A DNA stretch of 64,000 bases from Cladophialophora immunda (lineage: Eukaryota; Ascomycota; Eurotiomycetes; Chaetothyriales; Herpotrichiellaceae). Under the pieces are notes generated by a model that searched no databases, had not been told where the DNA came from, and was given only the letters and a program-made list of their open reading frames with translations. The stretch is taken from the NCBI RefSeq assembly GCF_000835495.1, contig NW_015622547.1:2852001-2916000 (forward strand), given 5' to 3'. Of the stretch, positions 43,189 through 53,511 are shown one piece after another. The translations under genes and the position numbers were made by a program. Position 1 is the first letter of the stretch. Every line of letters starts with the position of its first letter.

Positions 43189-45456
43189 ATGGTCCACACC
43201 CGTGGACAGGGCGCCCGACCCGAGGGCTTTTCGGAGTACCAACCCCCCAAACGTGAGCGAAAACCGCGTCAAATTGGACGCATTGCGGCCCTGACGCCTT
43301 TCATTGTCTCCTGTTCTCCCCGTTACAGGTTCCCCGCCTGCCAGTCCCCTACCGTGGATCCGTCTACCCTGACGGAGACGGAAACAATGGGGGCATCTGC
43401 CAGGAGAAGACCCCAATACAGAGATGCGTGGACCCAAACGAACCCTGAGCTGACGTGCAAATGCCACATAGAGCCCACGAGCGCAAAACGACGTCGAGAC
43501 CCCGACGAAAGCACCGACCAGAATGTATCGAAGCGGCGTAGGGCTGTTACTCCCGAACAGCCCAAGTTCCTGTTTTCGAAGACTCGAAACCGAAGCCTCC
43601 TGACCTCTGCGCCCTCCAAACTCAGCTCCCGGCATGAGTCTCCCTTCTTCCATCGCGTTTTCGAGCCCACGAGCCCCGAGTCCAGCCCGACGGCTGAGAA
43701 AGAGCATCCTCAGTCGCAAGAGCGACCGAGACCTCAACAACCGAACACGCCTGCCCCGGTCCCAACCCCGGCTCCAGCTGGCATTTTTGGAAGTGTGAGG
43801 AAATTTCTAGGCTACTTCACTGGTAGTGGTACACAAGGTCCGGCACAAAATGTGATGCAACAACAACACCCACAACAAAGCAGTTTTAGTGTTTCAGACC
43901 AAGACCAACACCAGGCACAAGAGAGAGACACAACTGCCGGAGAACAAGAGGAAGTTTCAGAACAAGGCAGTCCTACCCCAACCCCACGCGTCGCTCTCAA
44001 CGAAATTGAACCACCTGCTCATGATTCTCCCGCAGTTGAAAGCAGAGTTCTCACGCGCGAATTTTTCAAGAAACGCAGAACGGCCAACACCATTGCAGGT
44101 CGGGAACAGTTGGCAGCTATGGCCGAGAGCACTGAAAGCAAAGCAGCGGACTTCAACCCCACCGAAACTCCAGGCACCAACAAGCGCAAACTCGCATCAG
44201 TTGAAGGCCAGATCCCGGGCCCAAAAAAGGGCGGATTTGGAATTGACGACAGCTATCTTGACATTGAAAATGAAGTCGAAGGGATCGGCGAATCATCACT
44301 AGCAGAGACGCAACCTGCCACACCCACCACCAAACTTCTACCACAGACTCCTCTGCGCTCTGCAATGAGACAGACCGGCACAAACCTCGGTTCAGTTGGA
44401 CGATCCGTTAAATCAGTGCGCATCAACCCCGTCGACTCAGTCAAAGCTGTCTACGGCCAGTATGGTCGCTCTGGCGACTATCGTGGCAGCACCTTCGCCG
44501 ACCTTTCAAGTCAGTCGCCAGACTCTTCATCTTCGCTTCCATTTGACGTAGAGCACATACACTCGCCGACAACAATGCAGAATACTAGAGGGAACGTGAC
44601 CTCTAGATTCCACCTTGACCTCAATGTTACTGATCCAAATGATGACACCTGGCGCCCATCCCTTGCAAATCCTCGACCTGGCCACTTTCGCGTTCCTGAT
44701 GCGGATGAGTTTGAGGATGAAGAGGAAGATGACACACTCACGCCGCGTCAACCGACAGCACAAGAAGAAGTGCCGCCTCAACCCAGTACCCCTCGCATGT
44801 CACATGCAGAACTCCCCCAAAATACTCCGCTCGAATATTCAGGATTCACCGGACACACAGACAGCATCATGGTGAACGACACACAAGAATTCCGGCTCAA
44901 CAAAGCGAGATCGGACGCACAGAAATACAAACCCGCCAAATCTTCCCGGCTTTCCTTGAGCGAGCAAGCCCGATCACGTTCATCGTCTCCCCCAAGCTCA
45001 GAAATAGAAGCTACCGAGTCGCAACTCGGGCCAGGCATGGTGCCGGTAGAGAAACATGCTGACAGACAGTTCCATGAAACGGTTCGGACTAGCAGACAAC
45101 CTGCGGTAACGAGACTCATGAGTCGTGAAGAGTTAGACAACACCCTGATTGGGGAAGACGGGATGACGGACTACCAACGCGAGCACCAGTACGACTCGTG
45201 GGCGGAGGACGTCCTGAATGGCCCGAATGCCCCGTCACCCCAGACATACGTTGAAGCTGGGATCGCGTCATCCTATGTGGAATCACTTGTACAAAAGACA
45301 TGGACAGAGAGAGACACCAGAGAATCCATTGAGTTCTGGGAGAAGGAGTTTGAGGAAGGACTGAAGGCCGCACGGGAGGCAAGCAATCGGGGCAGAGTGC
45401 TGCTTTGGGTGACAGATCCCGACGAGATTGTGGAAATGGAACAAAATGGGTATTGA
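43189..45456 (+). CDS. Large, probably disordered nuclear protein, unknown function
   Basis: The frame encodes 755 residues from an ATG in good context (ACCATGG) at 43189. An upstream in-frame ATG at 43078 would add 37 residues that look like leader sequence. Composition is rich in Ser, Pro, Gln, Glu and Arg. Basic clusters (PPKRERKPRQ, SAKRRRDPDE, SKRRRAV, FFKKRRT) suggest nuclear import. Ordered-looking islands are GIFGSVRKFLGYFTG, a PLRSAMRQTGTNLGSVGRSV stretch, DTWRPSLANPRPGHFRVPDA, and a helical C-terminus (SYVESLVQKTWTERDTRESI, FWEKEFEEGLKAAREASNRG). An acidic run (EFEDEEEDD) lies near residue 505. I recognise no named domain. Confidence 0.72.
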   Translation: MVHTRGQGARPEGFSEYQPPKRERKPRQIGRIAALTPFIVSCSPRYRFPACQSPTVDPSTLTETETMGASARRRPQYRDAWTQTNPELTCKCHIEPTSAKRRRDPDESTDQNVSKRRRAVTPEQPKFLFSKTRNRSLLTSAPSKLSSRHESPFFHRVFEPTSPESSPTAEKEHPQSQERPRPQQPNTPAPVPTPAPAGIFGSVRKFLGYFTGSGTQGPAQNVMQQQHPQQSSFSVSDQDQHQAQERDTTAGEQEEVSEQGSPTPTPRVALNEIEPPAHDSPAVESRVLTREFFKKRRTANTIAGREQLAAMAESTESKAADFNPTETPGTNKRKLASVEGQIPGPKKGGFGIDDSYLDIENEVEGIGESSLAETQPATPTTKLLPQTPLRSAMRQTGTNLGSVGRSVKSVRINPVDSVKAVYGQYGRSGDYRGSTFADLSSQSPDSSSSLPFDVEHIHSPTTMQNTRGNVTSRFHLDLNVTDPNDDTWRPSLANPRPGHFRVPDADEFEDEEEDDTLTPRQPTAQEEVPPQPSTPRMSHAELPQNTPLEYSGFTGHTDSIMVNDTQEFRLNKARSDAQKYKPAKSSRLSLSEQARSRSSSPPSSEIEATESQLGPGMVPVEKHADRQFHETVRTSRQPAVTRLMSREELDNTLIGEDGMTDYQREHQYDSWAEDVLNGPNAPSPQTYVEAGIASSYVESLVQKTWTERDTRESIEFWEKEFEEGLKAAREASNRGRVLLWVTDPDEIVEMEQNGY

Positions 45457-46007
45457 GGAGACGAAAGAGGTCTTGTCTTTGCAATGCTGCAACAAGCCAG
45501 ACATGCACTGAAATACCGATCAGGCACTGTTTGGAGGAGGGTGTGTTGATATCGGACCAGAGAGGGTCTGTCTGAAAAAGCGACGTTCGACTTTCGTTTT
45601 CCCAGTACTGCAGCATCATGTCAAGCGTTCTTTGAGTAATCCACCAGGCGCCGTTCGGAGGAGGAGCGTGTGTGTTAATATTTGGTCAAAGGGGATTCGT
45701 GTCAAGAAGCCGCATCAAGCTCTTGCGTGTCTCCATCGTGGACAGGTTTGGAGTTTCCTGACGGGCCAGGAACGATCTGTGAGGTCTTTCTGTTGATCAA
45801 TAGCCACGTCGAGCTCTCGAGTCTCTCCAATCGTCTGTTAGAGGAGACTCAAAAGCGCCCGTTTTGATGAACATCATGACAATATTCATTTTTTGAACTT
45901 GGATTTTCTGCCGTAGCTGTCTACCTCCCGGGACTACCATCTCACGGACGTGTCTCCCTGTAAGCTCCCTCGAGTGTGTGAACAGGGCAATCTCCCCTGA
46001 CAGACCC
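45457..46007. other. Convergent intergenic region
   Basis: 3' flanks; no gene supported. Confidence 0.5.
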
Positions 46008-47601
46008 TCAACTGTGGCCGGTGCCAGTACTATCCGGGAGGTCTGCAGCCTCGCCAGACTCGCCAGCATCGCCGTTGACATCGTGGGCGCCATCCACGAA
46101 CCCGACCTCGATCACACTCATCATGCTGCCCGGCGGCGTCCGGATGGCGACGATGCCCAACTTCTTCCCTTTGCCCGCGTCGGGCTGTCCCGCGGCGGCG
46201 AAGACGTCTTGCACCAGGCCGTCGCCGGCCTTCTCCAGCAGGTCGGCCCACTCGGCCTCGTCGCGCTCCTTGGCGTTCAGCAGCAACATCATCTGCAAGT
46301 CCTGGGAGCGCTTGACGCGCTCGAGCGGCTCGGGCAGCAGGCCCGCGGCGGGGGGCATGACCTGGTCCATGACGACGATGCGCGAGCGGGGGGTCATGGC
46401 GGGGACGATCTGGCGCAGGAGCCGGACGGCGAGGGCGTCGCTGTGGTTGTGGACGACCATGCGCAGGAAGTAGACGGCGGCGCCGCGCACGGGCTGCGGC
46501 GCGAAGTAGTCGTGGGCCATGAACTCGAAGCGGTCGCGCAGATGCGCCGGCACCACGCTCGTCGCCGGGTCGCGCGCCGCCGCCACCACCTGCGGCAGGT
46601 CCTGCACGACCAGGCGCACGCTCGGCGCCGTGGCCTCGGCGATGGGCACCGCGCAGTGGCCCGCGTTGCCCGCCACGTCGACCACGACGCTGTCGCCCGG
46701 CAGGCGGGCCCAGTCGAACCCGCGCGCGACGTGCCCGTTGGCCATCAGCGGGTTCGCCGTCAGGTGCGTCATCAGCCGGCCGAACCGGTCGCGCACGGGC
46801 GGGTCGGTCTCGTAGTAGGCGTGGCACGGCAGGTCGGTGTCGTAGTAGAGGCTGAGCGCCGTGCGCGTGGGCTCTGGCCGCCCGTGGCCCCAGCGCTCCA
46901 GCGCATCGACCTGCCGCGCCACCAGCGGCAGCGTGTCCTCGGTCAGGAACCCCGTGAAGGTCGCGATCCCGGCGTGCGTCGCCAGCAGCCGCGACGACGC
47001 CGTGTGCGCCACCCGCCCCGGCTGCGGCTCGCGGAACACGTGCTGCGCCATCAGCTGCCGCAGCATCTGCTTCAGCTGCGACGCATCCAACCCGAGCTGC
47101 GCCGCCAAGTCCGCGTAGCTGATGCCGCTGCCGGTGCCGGTGCTGTCCAGAGGCACCCCGGCGGCCACGTTGTATCGGTACACGTAGCGGAAGGCGTTGA
47201 GGTCGTGGTTCTGTAGACACGCACAACATGTCGTCGCATGGTGAGAACCAGGTGATCTTAAACAAGGGGGGGGAACAAAACGGAAAGCCACCTATCTCTC
47301 TGGTGTTTTTTTTTTTTTTCAAAGGGCTCAGGGAAGTGGAAGTACCCACGCAGTGATAGAGATGCCACGTCACAACGTCGTCCGGCCCCGAGGCCAGATC
47401 GTACAGGCGCCGGGCGGCGGTGCGCAGCTCGAGTCTGGTCTGGTGGAACTCGGGCGTCGCGGCGGGGAACGACGACGGCCCGTTCTCGTCGAAGCTGGGT
47501 TGCGCGTGGTTGTTGGCCGCGAGGTACTCCTTGATCTGCCGGGCCGCGGCGAGGCACGTCTCGGCCAGCCTCTCGAGATCCTCCTCTTTGGGGCTCAACA
47601 T
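46008..47601 (-). CDS. SAM-dependent O-methyltransferase (COMT-like), GC-rich
   Basis: Exons 47601-47350 and 47210-46008 encode 484 residues. The N-terminal half is the dimerisation/winged-helix part (LAAQLGLDASQLKQMLRQLM, HVFREPQPGRVAHTASSRLL). SAM motif I is SVVVDVAGNAGHCAVPIAEA, with Ala-Gly-Asn in place of the usual Gly-Gly; RLVVQDLPQVV follows. The catalytic-His region is YFLRMVVHNHSDALAVRLLR, matching the HDWSD position of COMT enzymes. Family knowledge: methylates hydroxyls of phenolic or polyketide metabolites. The coding sequence is far richer in G+C at third positions than its neighbours, leaving long open frames on all strands. The 139-nt intron holds T14 (47306-47319) and G8 tracts. 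No biosynthetic synthase lies nearby. Confidence 0.87.
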
Positions 47602-48486
47602 GTTGGAATCTGTTCGGGGTTTTCCAACGGGAAGAGAGAGAGAAGAGGGAGGGCAAAAGTGGAGAAGCGATAAGTGATATGATATTAGTAGGAAGATACT
47701 CGTAGAATGGAAAAGGGGAGATGGGGAGATGGGAGTCTGGATCCGTTATCGAGTACCTTGTAGACTTACACGCCACACACGGCAGAGGCAACGGAGGTGA
47801 TGCCTGTGGTAGGGAGGTACGTATATATTATATCACCGGCGGACGTGGAGTTGGTCGTCGCCCGGTACCGAGTGACAACGCAGCAATGCAGTAGTTTCCA
47901 TCCGGCGGCCAGGAACAGGTCTAGCTGCTTATCTAGGCTCACATCCCCGGTTCGCTGCCCACTGAAGAGTACTGGATCAGAGTGTGATTCTGTGCTCCGT
48001 CCTGGAAGCAAAGCGGGGGTGTTGATCTCAGTGTGCGCTCACATACAGAGAGAGCGGGAGAAGGGGGCCTTTTATGCAGGCAGGAGATGGATAACCAGAA
48101 CAGAATAATGAATGGGTTGGGCCGCTGCTGGGGTTTTTTCCGGGCACCTTTGGACCGTGTACTGATGACTGTAAGTCCAGATCCAAATGATTGATGGTCC
48201 TGTCGACGAAAACACTACGGAAGATAGAGATCTTGGTTGGCATTCCATCCTTGCAGCTTTGTGTAACCAGCCGTCCAATGCAATCTCGCCAACCCCTGAT
48301 CTCAAGACGTGCCCCTTGCAGGGCCGCTTCGAGGCCTCGTATCCTAGACGGGACCATTCATTCGATACTCTGACCATCTATTCCAGTCCTCGAAGCAACG
48401 ATTATGCCGAGACGACATCCGTCTGCCGCAGAACACCATACCAAGAAACACATGTCCTCCGTTCGAGAAGACGCGCCATTTCCTAG
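47602..48486. other. Intergenic region upstream of the O-methyltransferase
   Basis: 885 bp with the methyltransferase promoter and the 3' flank of the next gene. Base composition returns to the window's normal level. No gene seen. Confidence 0.45.
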
Positions 48487-50361
48487 CTACGATGCTAACC
48501 TAGTATACCAGAGTGCATAGTTGGGCGCATAGTTGGGTACATATTGCTGCGTCCTGGGCTCTTCCTTCGCCGCAGCTGCTCGGCCTGCCCGCCCACCCTG
48601 ATGCAGATTGAACGCCGTTTCGAACCTCGCCTTCTCGTCTGCCAACGTCGCCATGAACAAGGCCTCTCGCATCTTGAGCCAAGGTCCCTTGGACAGTCGC
48701 ACATCTGTGTACCTGCCGCAACGAAGGAGATCCTCGGGTACATAGAACAGTTTGCTTGTGTCGATCCAGCTGGGCTTACTGAAACGGCCCTTCTCCAGAG
48801 AGATCGTGTTCGGGGTTGCCTGTGGGTTTGGACCGTTTGCCTCAATGGGAACGGGGTGTTTGGATTGCATCTCGGCATCGTTGTGTGGCTGTTGAGGAGC
48901 CTGTCTCGAGTCCCGCCCCTTGCGGCGAAAGGATCTGCTGCTTGTCAGCTGCACGGAGCACCGCCAAACACATAGCGACGGCAGTATGGATTGACTTACG
49001 GAGCAGAGGCCGAGAACTAGTGTCGGGCTACCTCTGTGCGTGAAGCCACTGAGAAAATACTCCATCACGATAAAAGGTAGTCGGCAGACGACGTTGTCCA
49101 GGCCATATCCATGAGCCCCCTGGCCGGTCGGCAGCGGCTTGATCTGACGGACACGTCCCAAGTGCGAGGATGCTTCCTGCATCAGTCGTTTGCATGCCTG
49201 CGCCTGGGTCAAGGTACCTGCGGAGTGTGATTCTATTGCTGCCCCAGGCCTCCTTGCCGGCTTCCTTGGAGCTGTCGGCGGTCTAGGTGGATCGAACTCG
49301 AAATAGCCTGGTGGTGAGACATCCGAGAGTCTGTGCATCTCCGGTTTCTCCCTAGATGGTTGCCGTTTTCTCCCAGCTGCTGTGTCCATACGATGGGTGC
49401 TGTTTTGTCCCGTTTGGTCCGCGTCCATCATGTTGGCTCTAGGTAGGCGGTGCTGGGGTGCGGGTACTTCCACCATGGATCGTTGATCGGATCCCCTGGC
49501 CGTATTCTGCTGCGGCTCAAGCGCGATGATCTGGTTAAGCGGCGAGTCAAATCTAACACACTTTCGCCTCTTTCCACCAAGAGCATGTTGCTGATTGTCC
49601 TGGCCCAAATGATGGTGTCTCAATGGCGAACCAGGATCTCGGACCGATGGTCCTGGACCGTCTAACTTGTCACCTACCACGGCCTGGCCCAGCGATGAAT
49701 CACGTACGCCTTCGACCATGTCGCTGTCGACTGCTGTTTGGACAGAATGATCGTGCTCGGTAGACTTGAGTGGTACATCCTCGTGCCTTGCTTCGGCCAT
49801 GGCTGCTTCAGTACCCATTTCGACTCCATCAATGGCTTTCTCATCTGAATCGTTGGCTTTTGGATCCTCTAGTACCGCGGCGTGCTGCTCTGCAATGTGT
49901 TCAGTTTGTTGGATTGTTATTTTGTATCTCTTTACTCTGCTGATGGTGATTCGTTGGATGGCAATGATGTGCTCAAGACGTAGCTGAGGGTCTGGGTTTG
50001 TAGTAGGGATCTCAACATCCTTGGCAACTTCTACCGCCGGTTCCTCGCTGGTGGATGCATGCTTCTTCTTCCTAAAACAACGCTGCAGAGGCAGGCTGAT
50101 CTTTCGCCATACCGCTCTCAAAGCTTCTTTCCCAACTTGTTCCGGCATCCTAATGGGATTGCAAGGAAGTTTCTTGGTGAATGAGAAGATCGGCCAGTTG
50201 GAGAGTTGATGCGTATTCCATACAAGCGCAGCAAAAGTTCTGGTAGGGAGGTTGCTTAGGACGCGCGCGCCGAGGTGATCTGTTGTATGAGGCAGTGGTG
50301 CGTGAATGAATATCTGCTGTTGATAATCGCGTAACCGCGTCGACGATGGAAGATCCTTCAT
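48487..50361 (-). CDS. Hypothetical protein, mostly disordered
   Basis: From the first ATG (50361) the frame gives up to 624 residues. It stays open to a TTG at 50514, so an upstream exon is possible and the start is uncertain. Visible parts are a basic segment (REALRAVWRKISLPL-like, then RCFRKKKHAS), Asp/Glu/His-rich middle, RKPARRPGAAIES, and a C-terminal ordered block (SKPSWIDTSKLFYVPEDLLR, CGRYTDVRLSKGPWLKMREA). A 51-nt in-frame piece beginning with gtaagt (encoding VSQSILPSLCVWRCSVQ) and ending gtgcag is probably an intron, which would shorten the product by 17 residues. The last residues repeat APNYAPNYA. I recognise no domain. Confidence 0.6.
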   Translation of the reverse strand: MKDLPSSTRLRDYQQQIFIHAPLPHTTDHLGARVLSNLPTRTFAALVWNTHQLSNWPIFSFTKKLPCNPIRMPEQVGKEALRAVWRKISLPLQRCFRKKKHASTSEEPAVEVAKDVEIPTTNPDPQLRLEHIIAIQRITISRVKRYKITIQQTEHIAEQHAAVLEDPKANDSDEKAIDGVEMGTEAAMAEARHEDVPLKSTEHDHSVQTAVDSDMVEGVRDSSLGQAVVGDKLDGPGPSVRDPGSPLRHHHLGQDNQQHALGGKRRKCVRFDSPLNQIIALEPQQNTARGSDQRSMVEVPAPQHRLPRANMMDADQTGQNSTHRMDTAAGRKRQPSREKPEMHRLSDVSPPGYFEFDPPRPPTAPRKPARRPGAAIESHSAGTLTQAQACKRLMQEASSHLGRVRQIKPLPTGQGAHGYGLDNVVCRLPFIVMEYFLSGFTHRGSPTLVLGLCSVSQSILPSLCVWRCSVQLTSSRSFRRKGRDSRQAPQQPHNDAEMQSKHPVPIEANGPNPQATPNTISLEKGRFSKPSWIDTSKLFYVPEDLLRCGRYTDVRLSKGPWLKMREALFMATLADEKARFETAFNLHQGGRAGRAAAAKEEPRTQQYVPNYAPNYALWYTRLAS

Positions 50362-50918
50362 CTGCTCGTTCTCAGTCAGTGAATCACAGCCGCTTGGGAA
50401 TAACTGGTGGGTTGGGTCGAGCAGTGCACGTGCAATAAATGGCGGCGTAGACTTCACAATCGATCGAGTTCCTGCTCTCTGACCTGACGAGAATGATTCA
50501 GCATAGTCTGTCAAGAGCGGCAGTCATGGTTGACAAGGGTAAGTCCATTATTGCTGTCCAGCGAAGCAACAAGATAGGAGCTGATTAAAGGGCTGAAATG
50601 CTTCCTCAAGAAACTGTGCCTGAGTAGGACGAAACGGATCGAACATTCTTCCTCATGGACGTTGCTTTAACCACATTTCTGCAATCACGATTGCCCAACA
50701 GGTCTCTTTGCCCCATACCTCTCGAAATGTTGCGGTGATGCTGTCCTGCACTGAGTCAACTTCGCAAGTTTGAGGGCTCGGGCCGTGATGTCAGAGCTGA
50801 TCAATATTTCGCCTTTTTGTGGCCAAGCAAAGTTGAAAGAAAGCACCAAGAGCCTGCTGATGAAATTGAGCATTTCGGGAGGTATTTTACTTGCTTGTTC
50901 GTATGTCGGGAGCCAAAT
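50362..50918. other. Region between hypothetical gene and amidohydrolase end
   Basis: The part to 50514 may still be coding for the hypothetical gene; the rest is promoter and 3' flank. Confidence 0.4.
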
Positions 50919-52320
50919 CTAGGCGGCCTTCAGACCCTCCTTCCACACTCCGACAATGCCCTCACCTTCCCAGAGATTCTGCAGCCTCTCGGTGACATTT
51001 CCTTTCACAAGGACGAGATCGGCTCGTTTGCCCTCTGCTACCTCTCCACGATCGGTAAAACCAAACCTCTTCGCGGCCACCGCGGTTGCAGAGTTCAAGG
51101 CTTCCGCGATGGTGAAGCCGCACTTCTCAGTGTATAACTCCAGCTCCATCCAGAGGCTGGGGCCGATTCCAGTGCCCTTGAGGCCCGCGACGGCATCTGT
51201 CCCAGCAACGACATCGATGCCTTCCTTCTTCAACTTTGCCACTGTGTCAAGTGCATATTCCAGTTTGGCGGCCGGGTCCTTCATCCCAAGCAATTCGATC
51301 ATATTCTGCTTGGTCCCCTCGTCAATGACTCCCTTTTTGTGTGCAAGATCAGCAAACCTCTCCCTCCAATCCTGTAGCTCGGCCGTCAAGCTAGCCAACA
51401 CAGTCAATGTGGGAATGACAAAGGCGCCAGTCTTTTTATACAGTTCGAGGATGTTGTCGGGTAGCGGTTGATCCACGAAAGTATGGGTGAGGCCGTCGGC
51501 CCCGGCTTTGAGGACAATCTCGGTCATGTCAGCGCTCAATGCATGTCCAACACATGGAAGGCCGTTCTCATGGGCTGCCTTGACAACTGCAGTTTGAAGC
51601 TCGAGGGTGGCAACCGGTATCGAATTCGTGGGGATAGCGAGGGAACAGCAATTCTCCTGCATCAGCTTGATATAGTTTGCTCCGTTCGCCTTGTGATTCT
51701 TGACATAATCTGCCGCAGTCTCTGGGGTCAGACTGGGCCACTGCTTGACCATTTCAATCACCTGAAGGTGGTCAGTGGAATGGGCATTGCAACGCCTACC
51801 ATCATGCGGGCTTGATGAAGCGGACACAAAGGGCAGCCTTCACACTTACCTCCTCCGTAGGATGACCGGACAGGACGATCGGTTTTGGCCAACCTCCCTC
51901 AATAGTGGCCCCATAGAGCGAGCTCTTTAGGTCTGATAAAGTGACTGTCCCGCCAGCTTGCTTGGCCTGTGCAATTTCCTCGGCAATTGCTGTGCGCCAT
52001 TTTTGTACAGATGCCAGGTCAGAGTGCATGTCACATACGGTGGTGACGCCGCATTTCAAGGGAGATCTCAAGATTGACGACTCGTCTGACCCTGGAGGTA
52101 GATGCAGGCCGTGGCAATGCATGTGGGACTCAATCAGTCCTGGGACAAGACTGTGGCCTGTCCCATTGATGATGGTTGCCCCTGGGGGGTGTTGGCCGCT
52201 ACCGGAACCAGTCGAGACAGATGTGATCTTGCCGCTATCTGAATCGAAAACGACGGTCGCGTTCGAGTGAGTTTGGTGGCCGTCGAACAACACGACCGAA
52301 TGAATAACTGTCGGACTCAT
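50919..52320 (-). CDS. Metal-dependent amidohydrolase (imidazolonepropionase/prolidase-like)
   Basis: Exons 52320-51850 and 51761-50919 encode 437 residues; the 88-nt intron has gtaagt and ccttcag. The amidohydrolase barrel shows the first metal pair in GLIESHMHCHGLHL and the bridging Lys in ANYIKLMQENC. Later metal His lie in GLPCVGHAL and DGLTHTF, and the last metal/catalytic Asp is in VDVVAGTDAVAG. The composite beta domain is at both ends (VIHSVVLFDGHQTHSNATVV and GEVAEGKRADLVLVKGNVTE). There is no signal peptide. Family knowledge: bacterial and fungal relatives cleave C-terminal amino acids from acyl-amino acids or dipeptides, and some degrade amide-linked mycotoxins. The substrate cannot be told from sequence. 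Confidence 0.9.
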
Positions 52321-53511
52321 GTTGATAATATAGAACGGGTATGTCTTGTTGATCTTGAGATATAACGAGCAATGCTTTTTTGAGAGTCTAAGTCGAGGGA
52401 GCGAGAGTTCGAGGGATCAAAGATTGGAGATGACGGAAAGCTGTAGGGATAGGCTTTTGTCCGCTAAAGTCTTGCAGAGAAACGGCGATATGCTACTTGA
52501 CAAGGTGCTCCTGCTCTTCTCAACAGTAAGGGTCCGACACGTAGGTTTGAACCTTCAGCCTCGTAAACGCCGGGTTGAGCAAGCAAGAGGAGAATGCCTA
52601 TGTACACAAACGAAAGGGTCGAAGAGGGGTATATATCGGAGTCTCGGGGCTGCCGAGTGCTGCAGTCTGGGGTCTGGCACCAAGTCTGGAGCGGAAGCGG
52701 TGAAAGCCCTGACGGATGCCCGATTGGCCTCCAGTTCCACGAACTGAATGTGCTAGGATGAATACGAGTGCTAATGGGTCTGAAGGCTCACCTAAGTTTT
52801 GCCTGTTGTTCCTGGCCTGGCGGCATGGTGTGCCATCATATCGCCGGCTCTAGCAATTGTATTCAGCCGTCTGCAGTTAAAATCCGAATTCTGCATGGGA
52901 AAGCTACTGTATTGGTGATCCTGCAAGCCCAGTTGTGGTTGAGAGCAGCTGAATACAGCGCACAACAGACCTGGTCCCACCTCTTATCTGCACGATGCAG
53001 GATCGGGATGTGCTCACAGAAAGCGTTGCCCATGAGATGCTCGGTGGCACGCAGGCCAAGCCACGGAGTGCGAAGGGCTGCCTAGGAAGGATAGCTCATC
53101 GTAGATGGAGCAGGATGCATAGCTGTGGTATGAATAGGCCAGACATCGGACTCACGGCTTGGAGGGTTCTTACTTCGTCAATAGTTAGTGCAATCAAGGA
53201 GAAGAGCATTGTTTGCAGTGCAGTGAATGAAGCCTGCCTATTGTTGTTACCAGTTGAATACAGAGGTTTCAATTGGTTGCGCGACAATCAAACGTTTGTC
53301 ATGTTTGTCATGTTTTGCACCTTTATCACCGGCCAGCATGCCGCCCGACGACCCACTGAGCGTCAACCCCAGATCGCATCTCCCCTGCTTCCTCTATTTT
53401 ATTTTCTCACAAAGCAAATGTCCTTGTTATCTTATACCTAGACACATTCTTGCATCTCTCTAGGTCGCATAGGGGACGGCCTTGTATTCAATTCTGCCCA
53501 AATCTCTCAAA
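52321..53511. other. Divergent control region, amidohydrolase / Dep1-Sds3-like
   Basis: 1.2 kb without a supported gene. A short direct repeat TTTGTCATG occurs twice in tandem at about 53295-53312. Confidence 0.5.

Noticed and set aside
45978..47216. 412-residue frame on the + strand opposite the O-methyltransferase, and a 523-residue alternative frame on the minus strand
   Set aside because: Both are low-complexity (Arg/His/Ala/Gly-rich) shadows produced by the GC-rich third positions of the methyltransferase, whose own frame has clear family motifs.
48516..48539. 12-bp direct repeat at the end of the hypothetical gene
   Set aside because: It encodes the short APNYAPNYA repeat in frame, a simple coding duplication without further structure.
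52530..52560. tRNA-like B box on the minus strand (GGTTCAAACC)
   Set aside because: The flanking bases cannot form a T-arm stem, and no A box or acceptor stem is present at the right distance.
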